Assembly (NCBI RefSeq): GCF_015355625.1
Contig: NZ_JACLAF010000015.1
Span: forward strand, 61,156-125,155
Source: Tamlana sp. I1
GTDB taxonomy: Bacteria; Bacteroidota; Bacteroidia; Flavobacteriales; Flavobacteriaceae
Reading direction: 5' to 3'
Length of the DNA stretch: 64,000 nt
The notes under the pieces are model-generated. The model saw nothing but the letters and a program-made list of their open reading frames with translations, did no database searches and was not told the DNA's origin. Each line of letters starts with the position of its first letter. Within the stretch, counting starts at the first letter, position 1. Shown here one piece after another: positions 56,509 through 64,000 of this stretch. The translations under genes and the position numbers were made by a program.

Positions 56509-57882
56509 ATGCAATTATCAAATTACACCAAAGAATTTAAATACAATTGGCAACTCGCAGCCCCTGTTATGTTGGGCATGTTAGGGCATACTTTTGTTAG
56601 TTTTGTAGATAATATTATGGTAGGTCAATTAGGAACTGCCGAGCTTGCTGCCGTTTCGCTAGGGAATAGTTTTATGTTTATCGCCATGTCTTTGGGTATT
56701 GGTTTTTCAACGGCCATTACGCCTTTAATTGCCGAATCGGATGCTGCTAACGATTTTTCAGAAGGAAAATCGGCATTCAAACATGGTTTGTTTTTGTGTA
56801 CCGTTATTGGTATTCTCCTTTTTTTATTAGTGTTTTTTGCCAAGCCTTTAATGTACTTCATGAAGCAGCCTGTGGAGGTGGTAGAATTAGCCATTCCATA
56901 TTTAGATTTTGTGGCTTTTTCATTAATTCCATTAATTATTTTTCAGGCTTTTAAACAATTTAGTGATGGCATGTCTATGACTAAATACCCGATGTACGCA
57001 ACGCTTATTGGGAATATTGTAAATATTGTTTTAAACTATGTGCTAATTTTTGGAAAGTTCGGTTTTCCAGAATATGGTATTGTTGGTGCTGCCTATGGTA
57101 CTTTAGTTTCCAGAATTATTATGGTTTGGTACATTTGGTATTTACTTCGTGGTAAAGAAAAAACCAAGGCCATGGTAACCAATATCAAATTTTTTGTGCT
57201 GAATAAATTGATGCTTAAAAAGCTGCTTAATTTAGGCGCACCTAGCGCGATGCAAATGTTTTTTGAGGTAGCCATTTTTACGGCTGCGGTTTGGCTTAGT
57301 GGTTTATTGGGTAAAAATCCGCAAGCAGCGAATCAAATTGCTTTAAATTTAAGTTCGATGACTTTTATGATTGTCACAGGATTAAGCGTTGCAGCAATGA
57401 TTCGTGTAGGAAACCAAAAAGGATTAAAGTCTTACTTTGAATTACGTCGTATTGCCTTTTCTTTATTTTTAATGGGCATGTTATTTTCAGCTTTTTTTGC
57501 GATTGTATTTTTTGCATTTCATAAGCAATTACCCAAAATTTATGTTGATTATGATGATGCCAAAAACTTGATAGATAATATGGAAGTGGTTGGTATTGCG
57601 TCAAAATTATTAATTGCCGCAGCTATATTTCAAATTAGCGATAGCATTCAAGTGCTTGTTTTGGGCGCATTACGAGGCTTGCAAGATGTTAAAATTCCAA
57701 CTTTTATAACCTTTGTATCGTATTGGTTAATAGGCTTTCCTATAAGTTGGTTTCTAGGAAAAGAAGATGCTTATGGTAGTTTCGGTATTTGGTTAGGACT
57801 TCTAGCTGGACTAACCACCGCAGCCATTTTATTGTACCTAAGGTTTAATTATTTGACCAAGAAATTGATTGCTGGAAATTAG
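56509..57882 (+). CDS. MATE family multidrug efflux transporter
   Basis: A 457-residue membrane exporter with about 12 helices. The family pattern shows in APVMLGMLGHTFVSFVDNIMVGQLGTAELAAVSLG, split here as the first two helices, and in GAPSAMQMFFEVAIFTAAVW for the second half. MATE proteins export drugs or flavins against a sodium or proton gradient; the substrate is unknown. Its stop codon is eight bases from the palindromic repeat cluster. Confidence 0.93.
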   Translation: MQLSNYTKEFKYNWQLAAPVMLGMLGHTFVSFVDNIMVGQLGTAELAAVSLGNSFMFIAMSLGIGFSTAITPLIAESDAANDFSEGKSAFKHGLFLCTVIGILLFLLVFFAKPLMYFMKQPVEVVELAIPYLDFVAFSLIPLIIFQAFKQFSDGMSMTKYPMYATLIGNIVNIVLNYVLIFGKFGFPEYGIVGAAYGTLVSRIIMVWYIWYLLRGKEKTKAMVTNIKFFVLNKLMLKKLLNLGAPSAMQMFFEVAIFTAAVWLSGLLGKNPQAANQIALNLSSMTFMIVTGLSVAAMIRVGNQKGLKSYFELRRIAFSLFLMGMLFSAFFAIVFFAFHKQLPKIYVDYDDAKNLIDNMEVVGIASKLLIAAAIFQISDSIQVLVLGALRGLQDVKIPTFITFVSYWLIGFPISWFLGKEDAYGSFGIWLGLLAGLTTAAILLYLRFNYLTKKLIAGN

Positions 57883-57890
57883 ATTTTGGA

Positions 57891-58363
57891 GTTGTCACTT
57901 CGAGTAATTCGGATTTTTCTTCGGAATTGTATCGAGAAGTTTTTAATGCGGTTGTAATTTTTCTTCGAAAGCATTTTAACTAACATAAGATTCTCGATAC
58001 CATGCTCTTAAGGTCGCATTACTCGAATTGACATTCTAGGTTTTTAGGTTTTTGAGCTGTCACTTCGAGTGATTCCGATTTTTCTTCGGAATTGTATCGA
58101 GAAGTTTTTAATACGGTAGTAAATTTTCTTCGAATAGTATTTTACTAAAATAGGATTCTCGATACCATGCTCCTACGGTCGCATTACTCGAATGGACATT
58201 TTAGTTTTTTTTTTTGAGTTGTCACTTCGAGTGATTCCGATTTTTCTTCGGAATTGTATCGAGAAGTTTTTAATACGGTAGTAAATTTTCTTCGAATAGT
58301 ATTTTAACTAACATAAGATTCTCGATACAATGCTCCTAAGGTCGCATCACTCGAATGGACATT
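57891..58363. repeat. Three tandem copies of a ~145 bp palindromic repeat
   Basis: Copies at 57891-58034, 58056-58200 and 58218-58363, about 163 bases apart. Each begins TGTCACTTCGAGT and ends with the near-complement ACTCGAATGGACA. Nested inside are GTATCGAGAA/TTCTCGATAC and ATTCCG/CGGAAT hairpins, so each copy can fold as a long cruciform. Copies 2 and 3 are the most alike. Confidence 0.93.
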
Positions 58364-58457
58364 CAATTGTAAAACCGTAATAATACAAACAGGAGCATAT
58401 TTTAATAAACAATGATAAACTTTTTGATTGTGCGATGCTCTAATAAAATAAACTTTT

Positions 58458-58465
58458 TACTTTTG
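58458..58465 (+). promoter_or_regulatory. -7 promoter box (TACTTTTG) for the acidic protein/PAP2 operon
   Basis: Exact TAnnTTTG match 22 bases before the ATG at 58488. No -33 TTG at the usual distance. Confidence 0.45.
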
Positions 58466-58487
58466 CTAAAAACCAACAACCACAATA

Positions 58488-58715
58488 ATGAGTCTTCCAA
58501 AATTTATATTAGGCGATAACACCGAATTTCCAAATGCTATTTATGTTATCCATACCGAGTTTCCTCGATTTATTATTAATCTTGAAAATGATGAGGTAGA
58601 GTGGTTTGAAGATTTTGATGATGAAGATCAAAAAGAATTAGCCACTGAAACTGAAAACGCTATAAAATTGGCCACCGATTTTTACGATAACGAAATAGCG
58701 AAATACGAAGAATAG
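58488..58715 (+). CDS. Small acidic conserved protein
   Basis: A 75-residue soluble acidic protein. It opens SLPKFILGDNTEFPNAIYVI and has EWFEDFDDEDQKEL. I do not recognise a named family. It lies 11 bases before the PAP2 phosphatase gene and has its own promoter box, so the two form an operon. A tRNA- or ribosome-related role cannot be inferred. Confidence 0.65.
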   Translation: MSLPKFILGDNTEFPNAIYVIHTEFPRFIINLENDEVEWFEDFDDEDQKELATETENAIKLATDFYDNEIAKYEE

Positions 58716-58726
58716 CCTTAGTTAAA

Positions 58727-59296
58727 ATGATAGAAGAATTATTAAAATACGATACGCAGTTATTTTTATATTTAAATAATTTAGGAAGCTCTACTTGGGA
58801 CAATCTGTGGTTAGTTATTACGCATACACTTACTTTCGTTCCTTTATATGCCATATTACTTTATCTGCTTTATAAGAAATTTGGTTTAAAATCACTTATA
58901 ATCTTTGTCATTGTTATAGCCTTAATGATTACGTTTACAGACCAAATAACCAATGTATTTAAGCGAGGGTTTCAAAGGCCGCGACCATGTGGTGAACCTG
59001 GTTTAATTGACCAAATGCGATTTATAGCCGTGCGTTGTGGGAAGTATGGTTTTTTCTCTGGACATGCCTCAAATTCTATGGCAGCCGCAATTTTTGCAGG
59101 CTTAACCCTTAAACCTTACTATAAAAATTTAATATACATTTTAATAGTTTGGAGTTTAATTGTGGCGTATAGCCGTATTTATGTTGGGGTACACTATCCT
59201 TTAGATTTACTTTGCGGTCTAACCTTTGGAGTTCTTGGAGGTACTTTGTTTCACTATATTGCAATGTATTTATTGAAACGCTACGTTAAGGACTAA
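58727..59296 (+). CDS. PAP2-family membrane phosphatase
   Basis: A 189-residue inner membrane enzyme with about five helices. The three catalytic motifs are KRGFQRPRPCGEPG (C1), FFSGHASNSM (C2) and YSRIYVGVHYPLDL (C3). The family removes phosphate from phosphatidate or undecaprenyl pyrophosphate; the exact lipid is unknown. Its last four bases overlap meaB, which reads the other way. Confidence 0.93.
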   Translation: MIEELLKYDTQLFLYLNNLGSSTWDNLWLVITHTLTFVPLYAILLYLLYKKFGLKSLIIFVIVIALMITFTDQITNVFKRGFQRPRPCGEPGLIDQMRFIAVRCGKYGFFSGHASNSMAAAIFAGLTLKPYYKNLIYILIVWSLIVAYSRIYVGVHYPLDLLCGLTFGVLGGTLFHYIAMYLLKRYVKD

Positions 59297-60369
59297 TCCC
59301 GTAATTTTAATAGATATTCTGCTGCTGCAAATGGCGTAGTTTTATTGGTTTCAAGAAGTTTTAATTGAATTTTTAGTGCTTCTTGAATTACTGGCTTATT
59401 AAAGAACTCAGATTTTAATTGGGCTTCAATGGTTTGTAATAGCCAGAATTTATTTTGTTCATGCCGTTTTTCACTGAAATAGTTGTTTTCAGAAGTGATA
59501 TGTACATAGTCTAAAATAGCTTTCCATATTTCATCAATGCCTTCATTTTTTAAAGCGCTACAAACTGTAGTTTTAGGTTGCCATTCCGAACTTTTTTTAG
59601 GGTAGTGGTGCAGGGCATTATTAAAATCTATTTGGGCTCGTTTTGCTTTTTGGAAATTATCACCATCTGCTTTATTTATAGCGATTAGATCGGCCATTTC
59701 AATAATACCGCGTTTAATACCTTGAAGTTCGTCGCCAGCCCCCGGAAGTTTCAAAAGTAAAAAGAAATCGACCATGCTGTGAACCGTGGTTTCACTTTGT
59801 CCAACTCCTACGGTTTCAATAATAATAACATCAAATCCAGCGGCTTCACATAAAATTATAGATTCTCTAGTTTTTCGAGCGACACCACCTAATGAATCCC
59901 CCGATGCCGATGGTCGGATAAACACATTGGGGTCTTTAACCAAAGCTTCCATTCGGGTTTTATCACCTAAAATACTGCCTTTAGTAATGCTGCTGCTCGG
60001 GTCTATTGCCAATACCGCAATGCGTTTTCCTGCCGCACTTAAATGTTTGCCAAATGCTTCAATAAAAGTGCTTTTTCCAACGCCAGGAACCCCTGTAATG
60101 CCAATGCGAATAGATTTGTTGGCATGTGGTAAACAAGCATTTATAAGGCTGTTTGCCTTTTCGAAGTGTTTGAGGTTTTGGCTTTCAACCAGAGTAATGG
60201 CTTGGCTTAAAGCAGTTGTGTTCTTATTTAGAAGCGCAGCAGTTAACTGGTTTATATCGAGCTCCTTTTTACGCTTGGATTTAAATGATTGAATTGCCGA
60301 GTCTGAAGCAATTTCCGAACTAGAAACACCTTCATTTTCTTGTAACGCCGATTTTTTATGCTTAGACAC
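59293..60369 (-). CDS. meaB: Methylmalonyl-CoA mutase-associated GTPase MeaB
   Basis: A 358-residue MeaB/ArgK-type G protein that protects and loads methylmalonyl-CoA mutase with its B12 cofactor. The P-loop GVPGVGKS lies at 93-100, with AIDPSSSITKGSILGDKTRM, the Walker B/G3 VIIIETVGVGQSE and the G4 AINKADGD. The first ~40 residues are polar and probably flexible. The mutase gene is not in this window. Confidence 0.95.
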   Translation of the reverse strand: MSKHKKSALQENEGVSSSEIASDSAIQSFKSKRKKELDINQLTAALLNKNTTALSQAITLVESQNLKHFEKANSLINACLPHANKSIRIGITGVPGVGKSTFIEAFGKHLSAAGKRIAVLAIDPSSSITKGSILGDKTRMEALVKDPNVFIRPSASGDSLGGVARKTRESIILCEAAGFDVIIIETVGVGQSETTVHSMVDFFLLLKLPGAGDELQGIKRGIIEMADLIAINKADGDNFQKAKRAQIDFNNALHHYPKKSSEWQPKTTVCSALKNEGIDEIWKAILDYVHITSENNYFSEKRHEQNKFWLLQTIEAQLKSEFFNKPVIQEALKIQLKLLETNKTTPFAAAEYLLKLRD

Positions 60370-60438
60370 AGATAGACAATTGTTTGTCTAAATTTACAAT
60401 TATTTTTTTGTTGTAGTAAACGTTTAAAATGGTTGAAA

Positions 60439-60993
60439 TTATTTTAAAGGCAGGCTAATTTTCACCACATCCCACGCCATAGTTAAAAACAAGTGATCGG
60501 TAGAATTATCAAAAGCAATAGTAAATTGTTCTACGGGTTTTTCTAATTTCTGAACAGGCACTTCAGTAGTAATCACATCGTAATTAGGATCCCACATGGG
60601 TTGCATTTCTGCATTTACACCCCATTTATATTGCTTTGAATTGAAAATAACCGTCCATGTTGAGTCTTTTGGAACGGTCCATAAAGTATATTTTCCGGGA
60701 GCCAATGGCATGCCGTTTATTTCAAGTTTTTCGTTGGTTTCAAAAGTAGTCGCTTCGTTAGCTCCCGTACGCCACACTTGATTGTAAGGGACTAAAGCAC
60801 CAAATATTTCACGTCCTTTTTTGTAGGGTCTGTTGTAAAACACCTCAAGCTCTAAATCATTCAATTTAAACTCCACGGTGTCTTTCGGACTTAATCGTGC
60901 AGCGAAAATATTTTCAACAAATACAGAATATAAAAATAATCCTAAAGCTATAATGGATAATAGAATTAAGATGCGCTTTAAAAAGGTGTTCAT
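60439..60993 (-). CDS. DUF2911 family membrane-anchored protein
   Basis: A 184-residue protein with an N-terminal membrane segment (ILILLSIIALGLFLYSVFV). The outer domain matches DUF2911: VFYNRPYKKGREIFGALVP, VWRTGANEATTFET, and GKYTLWTVPKDSTWTVIFN. Function unknown; such proteins are common in Bacteroidota. I start it at the ATG at 60993, since the upstream TTG would add only three residues. Confidence 0.87.
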   Translation of the reverse strand: MNTFLKRILILLSIIALGLFLYSVFVENIFAARLSPKDTVEFKLNDLELEVFYNRPYKKGREIFGALVPYNQVWRTGANEATTFETNEKLEINGMPLAPGKYTLWTVPKDSTWTVIFNSKQYKWGVNAEMQPMWDPNYDVITTEVPVQKLEKPVEQFTIAFDNSTDHLFLTMAWDVVKISLPLK

Positions 60994-61162
60994 AAATAGC
61001 AAATTAGGGTGTAAAGATAATTTAAAAGGAATGACTACTAAAATACAAACGCAGTTTTATTTAGCTTTGTTATATTCCTGTAAAAAAAAATATTTTTTTG
61101 CAACACTCCAAGTTTTTAATCGTCTTTTAAATGAACTAACCAAAAAACAAAGTCGCATTAGC

Positions 61163-61714
61163 ATGTTTCATATTGATATTATTGAACAGTGCAAAAAAAA
61201 TAACCGCAAGGCTCAAATGCAGTTGTACAACCAGTACTGCGATGGTATGTATATTGTAGCTAAACGGTTTTTAAAAGATACTGCCGATGCCGAAGATGTT
61301 GTACAAGAAGCATTTATAAATGCCTTTACAAAACTTCATCAATACAATGCAGAAGTGACTTTTGGGGCTTGGTTAAAACGTATTGTTGTAAATAAAAGTA
61401 TCGATTTCATTAAAGCTAGAAAAGCCGATTTTGTGGCTTTAGATGAGGTGCACCTCAAAGTCGTCGATACCGAAAAAGACAGCAAATGGTTGGTTGACGA
61501 GGCGATTACATTAGCTGATGTAAAAACAGCCATAGAAAAATTACCAGATAAATATCAATATGTTGTGATGCTTTTTTTAGTAGAAGGCTACGACCATCAG
61601 GAGATTTCCGAAATATTGGGCATTTCTCAGGTGGCCTCTAGAACACAATTATCAAGAGGAAAAGTGAAGTTACAAGAATTATTAAAACTTAAAAAAAATG
61701 GCGCGAGATATTAA
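61163..61714 (+). CDS. ECF-type RNA polymerase sigma factor
   Basis: A 183-residue extracytoplasmic-function sigma factor. Region 2 is MYIVAKRFLKDTADAEDVVQ followed by EAFINAF and GAWLKRIVVNKSIDFIKARK. Region 4 is LPDKYQYVVMLFLVEGYDHQ followed by the helix-turn-helix EISEILGISQVASRTQLSRG. An in-frame reading extends upstream across the DUF2911 gene, but a promoter-like TATTTTTTTG near 61090 lies between, so the ATG at 61163 (MFHIDIIEQCKK) is preferred. It overlaps the next gene by 17 bases, as sigma and anti-sigma partners often do. Confidence 0.92.
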   Translation: MFHIDIIEQCKKNNRKAQMQLYNQYCDGMYIVAKRFLKDTADAEDVVQEAFINAFTKLHQYNAEVTFGAWLKRIVVNKSIDFIKARKADFVALDEVHLKVVDTEKDSKWLVDEAITLADVKTAIEKLPDKYQYVVMLFLVEGYDHQEISEILGISQVASRTQLSRGKVKLQELLKLKKNGARY

Positions 61715-62282
61715 AGACCTGTTTAAAGACCAAGTAGTTAGCAATGAACGAATGCCTGAAAATCATCAAGTCAGGTTTCTAGAAAAGCTAGACAAAGCCT
61801 TGCCTCAACAGCCTAAACCAAATCGGTTTTTAGGACTTAAAATAGCGGCGAGTATTACGGTGCTTTTGGGATTGACTTTTGGCCTTTTTAAGTTTTTCAA
61901 TGGTGGTGCAGAAAACACCGTGCCTGTTCAAGTAGCGCATACCAAACCTATTGAAACGAAGACTTTAGGCGATATTTCTCCCGGACTTAAAAAAGTGGAG
62001 GATTATTACTTAGCGAGCATCAATTTAGAACTCTCAAAAATGACTTATACCGATGAAACCAAAGAGTTGGTAGATAGTTATTTAGAGCAGATTGATGCTT
62101 TAGATAAAGCTTATCAAAATTTGTTTTTAGAGTTTACTGAAGAAGGTCCAAGTGAATTGACCATAAATGCTTTAATCGATAATTTAAAAATGCGATTAAA
62201 CTTATTGTACCGTTTGAAAGGCCAACTGAAGGACTTAAAAAGTGCTGAGACTAAAAAGGATGCCTTGCAGCAACACATTTAA
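61698..62282 (+). CDS. Probable anti-sigma factor (membrane protein)
   Basis: A 194-residue single-pass membrane protein: a basic and polar cytoplasmic part (residues 1-47), a membrane helix (LKIAASITVLLGLTFGLFKFF) and a helical outer part (EDYYLASINLELSKMTYTDE). No named domain is recognised. Its position, overlapping the sigma gene by 17 bases, and its topology make an anti-sigma or envelope-stress sensor role likely. That role is inferred. Confidence 0.72.
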   Translation: MARDIKDLFKDQVVSNERMPENHQVRFLEKLDKALPQQPKPNRFLGLKIAASITVLLGLTFGLFKFFNGGAENTVPVQVAHTKPIETKTLGDISPGLKKVEDYYLASINLELSKMTYTDETKELVDSYLEQIDALDKAYQNLFLEFTEEGPSELTINALIDNLKMRLNLLYRLKGQLKDLKSAETKKDALQQHI

Positions 62283-62292
62283 AAATCAAAAA

Positions 62293-63840
62293 ATGAACAG
62301 AATCATAAAAAATAAAATTGTAATCATGTTGTGCTTGCTTTTAACAGAAAGCCTGTTTGCACAACAAAAATTAACCAAAGTGTCTCAAGCGATTAAAGTC
62401 AATAAAGATGTTAAAATCGATTTGAACACAAGTCATTGTAACATTGTTTTTGATACTTGGAATAGGGATACCGTTGAAATTGAAGCTTATATTGAAGGCG
62501 ATCAACTTAGCGCTGAAGATTTGCAAAAAGCTTTAAAGGCTTGGAATATTGATGTCGATGCATCTACCGACCAAGTGCGTATTAGTACAAAAGGTAGCGG
62601 ACCTCAGGTTTGGGTGGTAAATACCACTGCATATGAAGACGATGAAGCTGTTGAAGCCATTATTAAGGAGTTAAAATATGAATTGGCCGATATTCCAGAT
62701 GTAGATATTCACGTTGAAGTGCCACTAGCTCCCGATGCTCCGATGCCACCTGGATTACCCGAGGTGCCTCAATTACCAGAATTGCCAGAACTCCCGGAGC
62801 TTCCAGAATTACCTGAAGGTATTACCGATGTGCGTTTTGATTACGAGGCGTATAAAAAGGAAGGGGATAAGTATTTAGATAAATACTCAAAGAAAATTGA
62901 ACTGAAATATGGTGATGACTTTGCAAAAAAAATGGAAGCTTGGGGCGAAAAGTTTGGCAAAGAATGGGGTGAAAAATACGGAAAACAAATGGAGGCTTGG
63001 GCGGAAGAGTTTGAAGCGCGTATGAACTCTGAGGAATATGCTAAAAAAATGGAAGCCTGGACCGAACGCATCACCAAGCAATTGGAGAGTCAAACCGCTA
63101 GGATAGAGGCGCAGCAAAAAAGAGCGGAAGCGATGCAGGCTAGACGAATGGCCGAAAGAGCAAGAATGCATGCCACGCAAACCGAAGAGCGCATTATTTT
63201 GCAAGAAGATAGACAGCGTAAAATAGAACGCATGGTTAAAGGGCATGCCGATGCAAAAGTTAAAAGGACGATTAAAATAAAAATGCCTAAAAACTCAAAG
63301 TTAAAGGTGAAAGTAAAATATGGTGAAATCGAGTTTGCCGATAATGTAGAAAATTTAAAAGCAGATTTAGATTACACCAAACTTAAAGCACAAGGTATTG
63401 ATGGGAGTTTAACTTCCATCAATGCTTCTTATTCGCCAATTTATATCGCGAACTGGAATGCTGGCGCCTTGCAATTAAATTATGTTGATAAAGCAGAATT
63501 ACATGCGGTGAATCACCTGACTTTAAATTTAAACTCTTCAAAAATCACCATTGATAATTTGATTAAAAGTGCTGTGATTGATGGAAATATTGGGGATTTG
63601 AAAATTTTAAATATTAGTGATAAGTTTTCTAGTGTTAATGTGATCCTTCAAAATTCTAATGCCAAAATAAAACTACCTGAAACCGCTTGTCATTTCCAGT
63701 ATAAAGGCACACGATCTCGTTTTTCGCATCCTAAAAAATCGGCTAAAGAAAACCTTTCTACTTTTTCAACAGGGTCACTGGATAGCGGAAAAAGTATCGT
63801 GGTTAATACGAAGTTTAGTACGGTAGAGATGGAGGAGTAG
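62293..63840 (+). CDS. Exported DUF4097-like surface protein with MEAW repeats
   Basis: A 515-residue exported protein. Signal peptide (IVIMLCLLLTESLFAQ). A proline run PELPELPELPELPEG (near residue 160) is followed by long charged helices (about 185-315) with three MEAW motifs in MEAWGEKFGKEWGEKYGKQ and MEAWAEEFEARMNSEEYAKK, then MEAWTERI. The end (about 325-515) is a beta-helix-like DUF4097 region (VKVKYGEIEFADNVENLKAD, NINLNSSKITIDN-like turns). The ATG at 62293 follows the previous stop by 10 bases; an earlier in-frame start lacks a good signal. It is the likely output of the sigma/anti-sigma pair. Confidence 0.82.
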   Translation: MNRIIKNKIVIMLCLLLTESLFAQQKLTKVSQAIKVNKDVKIDLNTSHCNIVFDTWNRDTVEIEAYIEGDQLSAEDLQKALKAWNIDVDASTDQVRISTKGSGPQVWVVNTTAYEDDEAVEAIIKELKYELADIPDVDIHVEVPLAPDAPMPPGLPEVPQLPELPELPELPELPEGITDVRFDYEAYKKEGDKYLDKYSKKIELKYGDDFAKKMEAWGEKFGKEWGEKYGKQMEAWAEEFEARMNSEEYAKKMEAWTERITKQLESQTARIEAQQKRAEAMQARRMAERARMHATQTEERIILQEDRQRKIERMVKGHADAKVKRTIKIKMPKNSKLKVKVKYGEIEFADNVENLKADLDYTKLKAQGIDGSLTSINASYSPIYIANWNAGALQLNYVDKAELHAVNHLTLNLNSSKITIDNLIKSAVIDGNIGDLKILNISDKFSSVNVILQNSNAKIKLPETACHFQYKGTRSRFSHPKKSAKENLSTFSTGSLDSGKSIVVNTKFSTVEMEE

Positions 63841-63940
63841 GTTTTTAGTACTAGTAATGTACTTTCCTTTATTTAGGCACATTCAGAAAACGCGTTATCC
63901 CTTGTAAATACAAGTATTTTTACGTAAATTTAAGTACATA

Positions 63941-63982
63941 AAAACCCCGAAAAAGGCTGATCAGAGCCAAAAACGGGGTTTT
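63941..63982 (+). terminator. Terminator after the surface protein gene
   Basis: Stem AAAACCCCG (63941-63949) against CGGGGTTTT (63974-63982), with an inner GGCT/AGCC stem. Confidence 0.75.
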
Positions 63983-64000
63983 CTTATTCTTACGTTTATG

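Noticed and set aside
57891..58363. Possible CRISPR array
   Set aside because: Only three long repeats with 17-21 base gaps; each is internally palindromic, no cas gene is near.
59786..60292. 168-residue plus-strand ORF within meaB
   Set aside because: It is antisense to a clear GTPase with intact motifs and its translation lacks any recognisable domain.
60878..61162. N-terminal extension of the sigma factor
   Set aside because: The extra 95 codons overlap the DUF2911 gene and have no sigma-like sequence; a promoter-like box lies inside.
62887..63246. 119-residue minus-strand ORF opposite the MEAW repeat region
   Set aside because: Its low-complexity sequence is the reverse of the charged helical repeats.

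Overview
This AT-rich window looks like a chromosomal segment from a member of the Flavobacteriaceae (Bacteroidota), probably free-living or marine. The evidence is a protein with a type IX secretion C-terminal domain, a fused SecDF, LytTR two-component proteins, an OstA-like protein, DUF2911, TIGR02757 and BatA-type proteins, the gene order spoT-fur-purA, and promoters of the Bacteroidota type (TTG, about 20 bases, TAnnTTTG). No species is claimed. I see no prophage, insertion sequence, CRISPR array, tRNA or rRNA.

Layout. 1-8.9 kb (minus strand): the edge of a DUF368 gene, a TPR protein, a class III aminotransferase, an OstA-like protein, then purA, a Fur-family regulator and spoT/rel. 9-15.2 kb: rdgB, a ribosome hibernation factor, rlmH, nadC, a BrkB-family membrane protein and priA. 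15.2-19.5 kb: a LytTR response regulator broken by one in-frame TGA, the rpsF-rpsR-rplI operon, a DUF6495-like gene and hisS, which ends in a nested inverted repeat. 19.5-28.2 kb: a 1418-residue T9SS cargo protein, a small SecD-like secreted protein, secDF and a small helix-turn-helix-like protein. 28.3-32.6 kb: a LytS-type kinase and LytTR regulator pair divergent from a TonB-receptor-type outer membrane protein. The gap between them carries mirrored tandem LytTR-like sites. 32.6-38.8 kb (minus): two alpha/beta hydrolases, a small membrane protein, a degenerate dihydroorotase, a BatA-type protein and a glycosyltransferase. 38.9-47.3 kb: an M61 peptidase, a lipocalin-like lipoprotein, an S10 peptidase, a TIGR02757 protein, another lipoprotein, an MFS transporter and lolD. 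47.4-57.9 kb: a 57-residue membrane ORF, folE, a small membrane protein, a methyltransferase, pyrG, yidC, a YwqK-like protein, mnmA, a nitronate monooxygenase and a MATE exporter. 57.9-58.4 kb: three tandem copies of a palindromic ~145 bp repeat. 58.5-63.9 kb: a small acidic protein, a PAP2 phosphatase, meaB, DUF2911, and an ECF sigma / membrane protein / surface protein operon.

Most genes are core metabolism and envelope biogenesis: secDF and yidC for membrane insertion, lolD and OstA for outer membrane traffic, spoT and the hibernation factor for starvation control. I found no large novel system. The observations most worth checking are the mirrored LytTR-like operator array at 30.08-30.16 kb, the stop codon inside an otherwise intact LytTR regulator, an in-frame palindrome inserted in priA, the SecD-like protein next to secDF, and several repeat elements.
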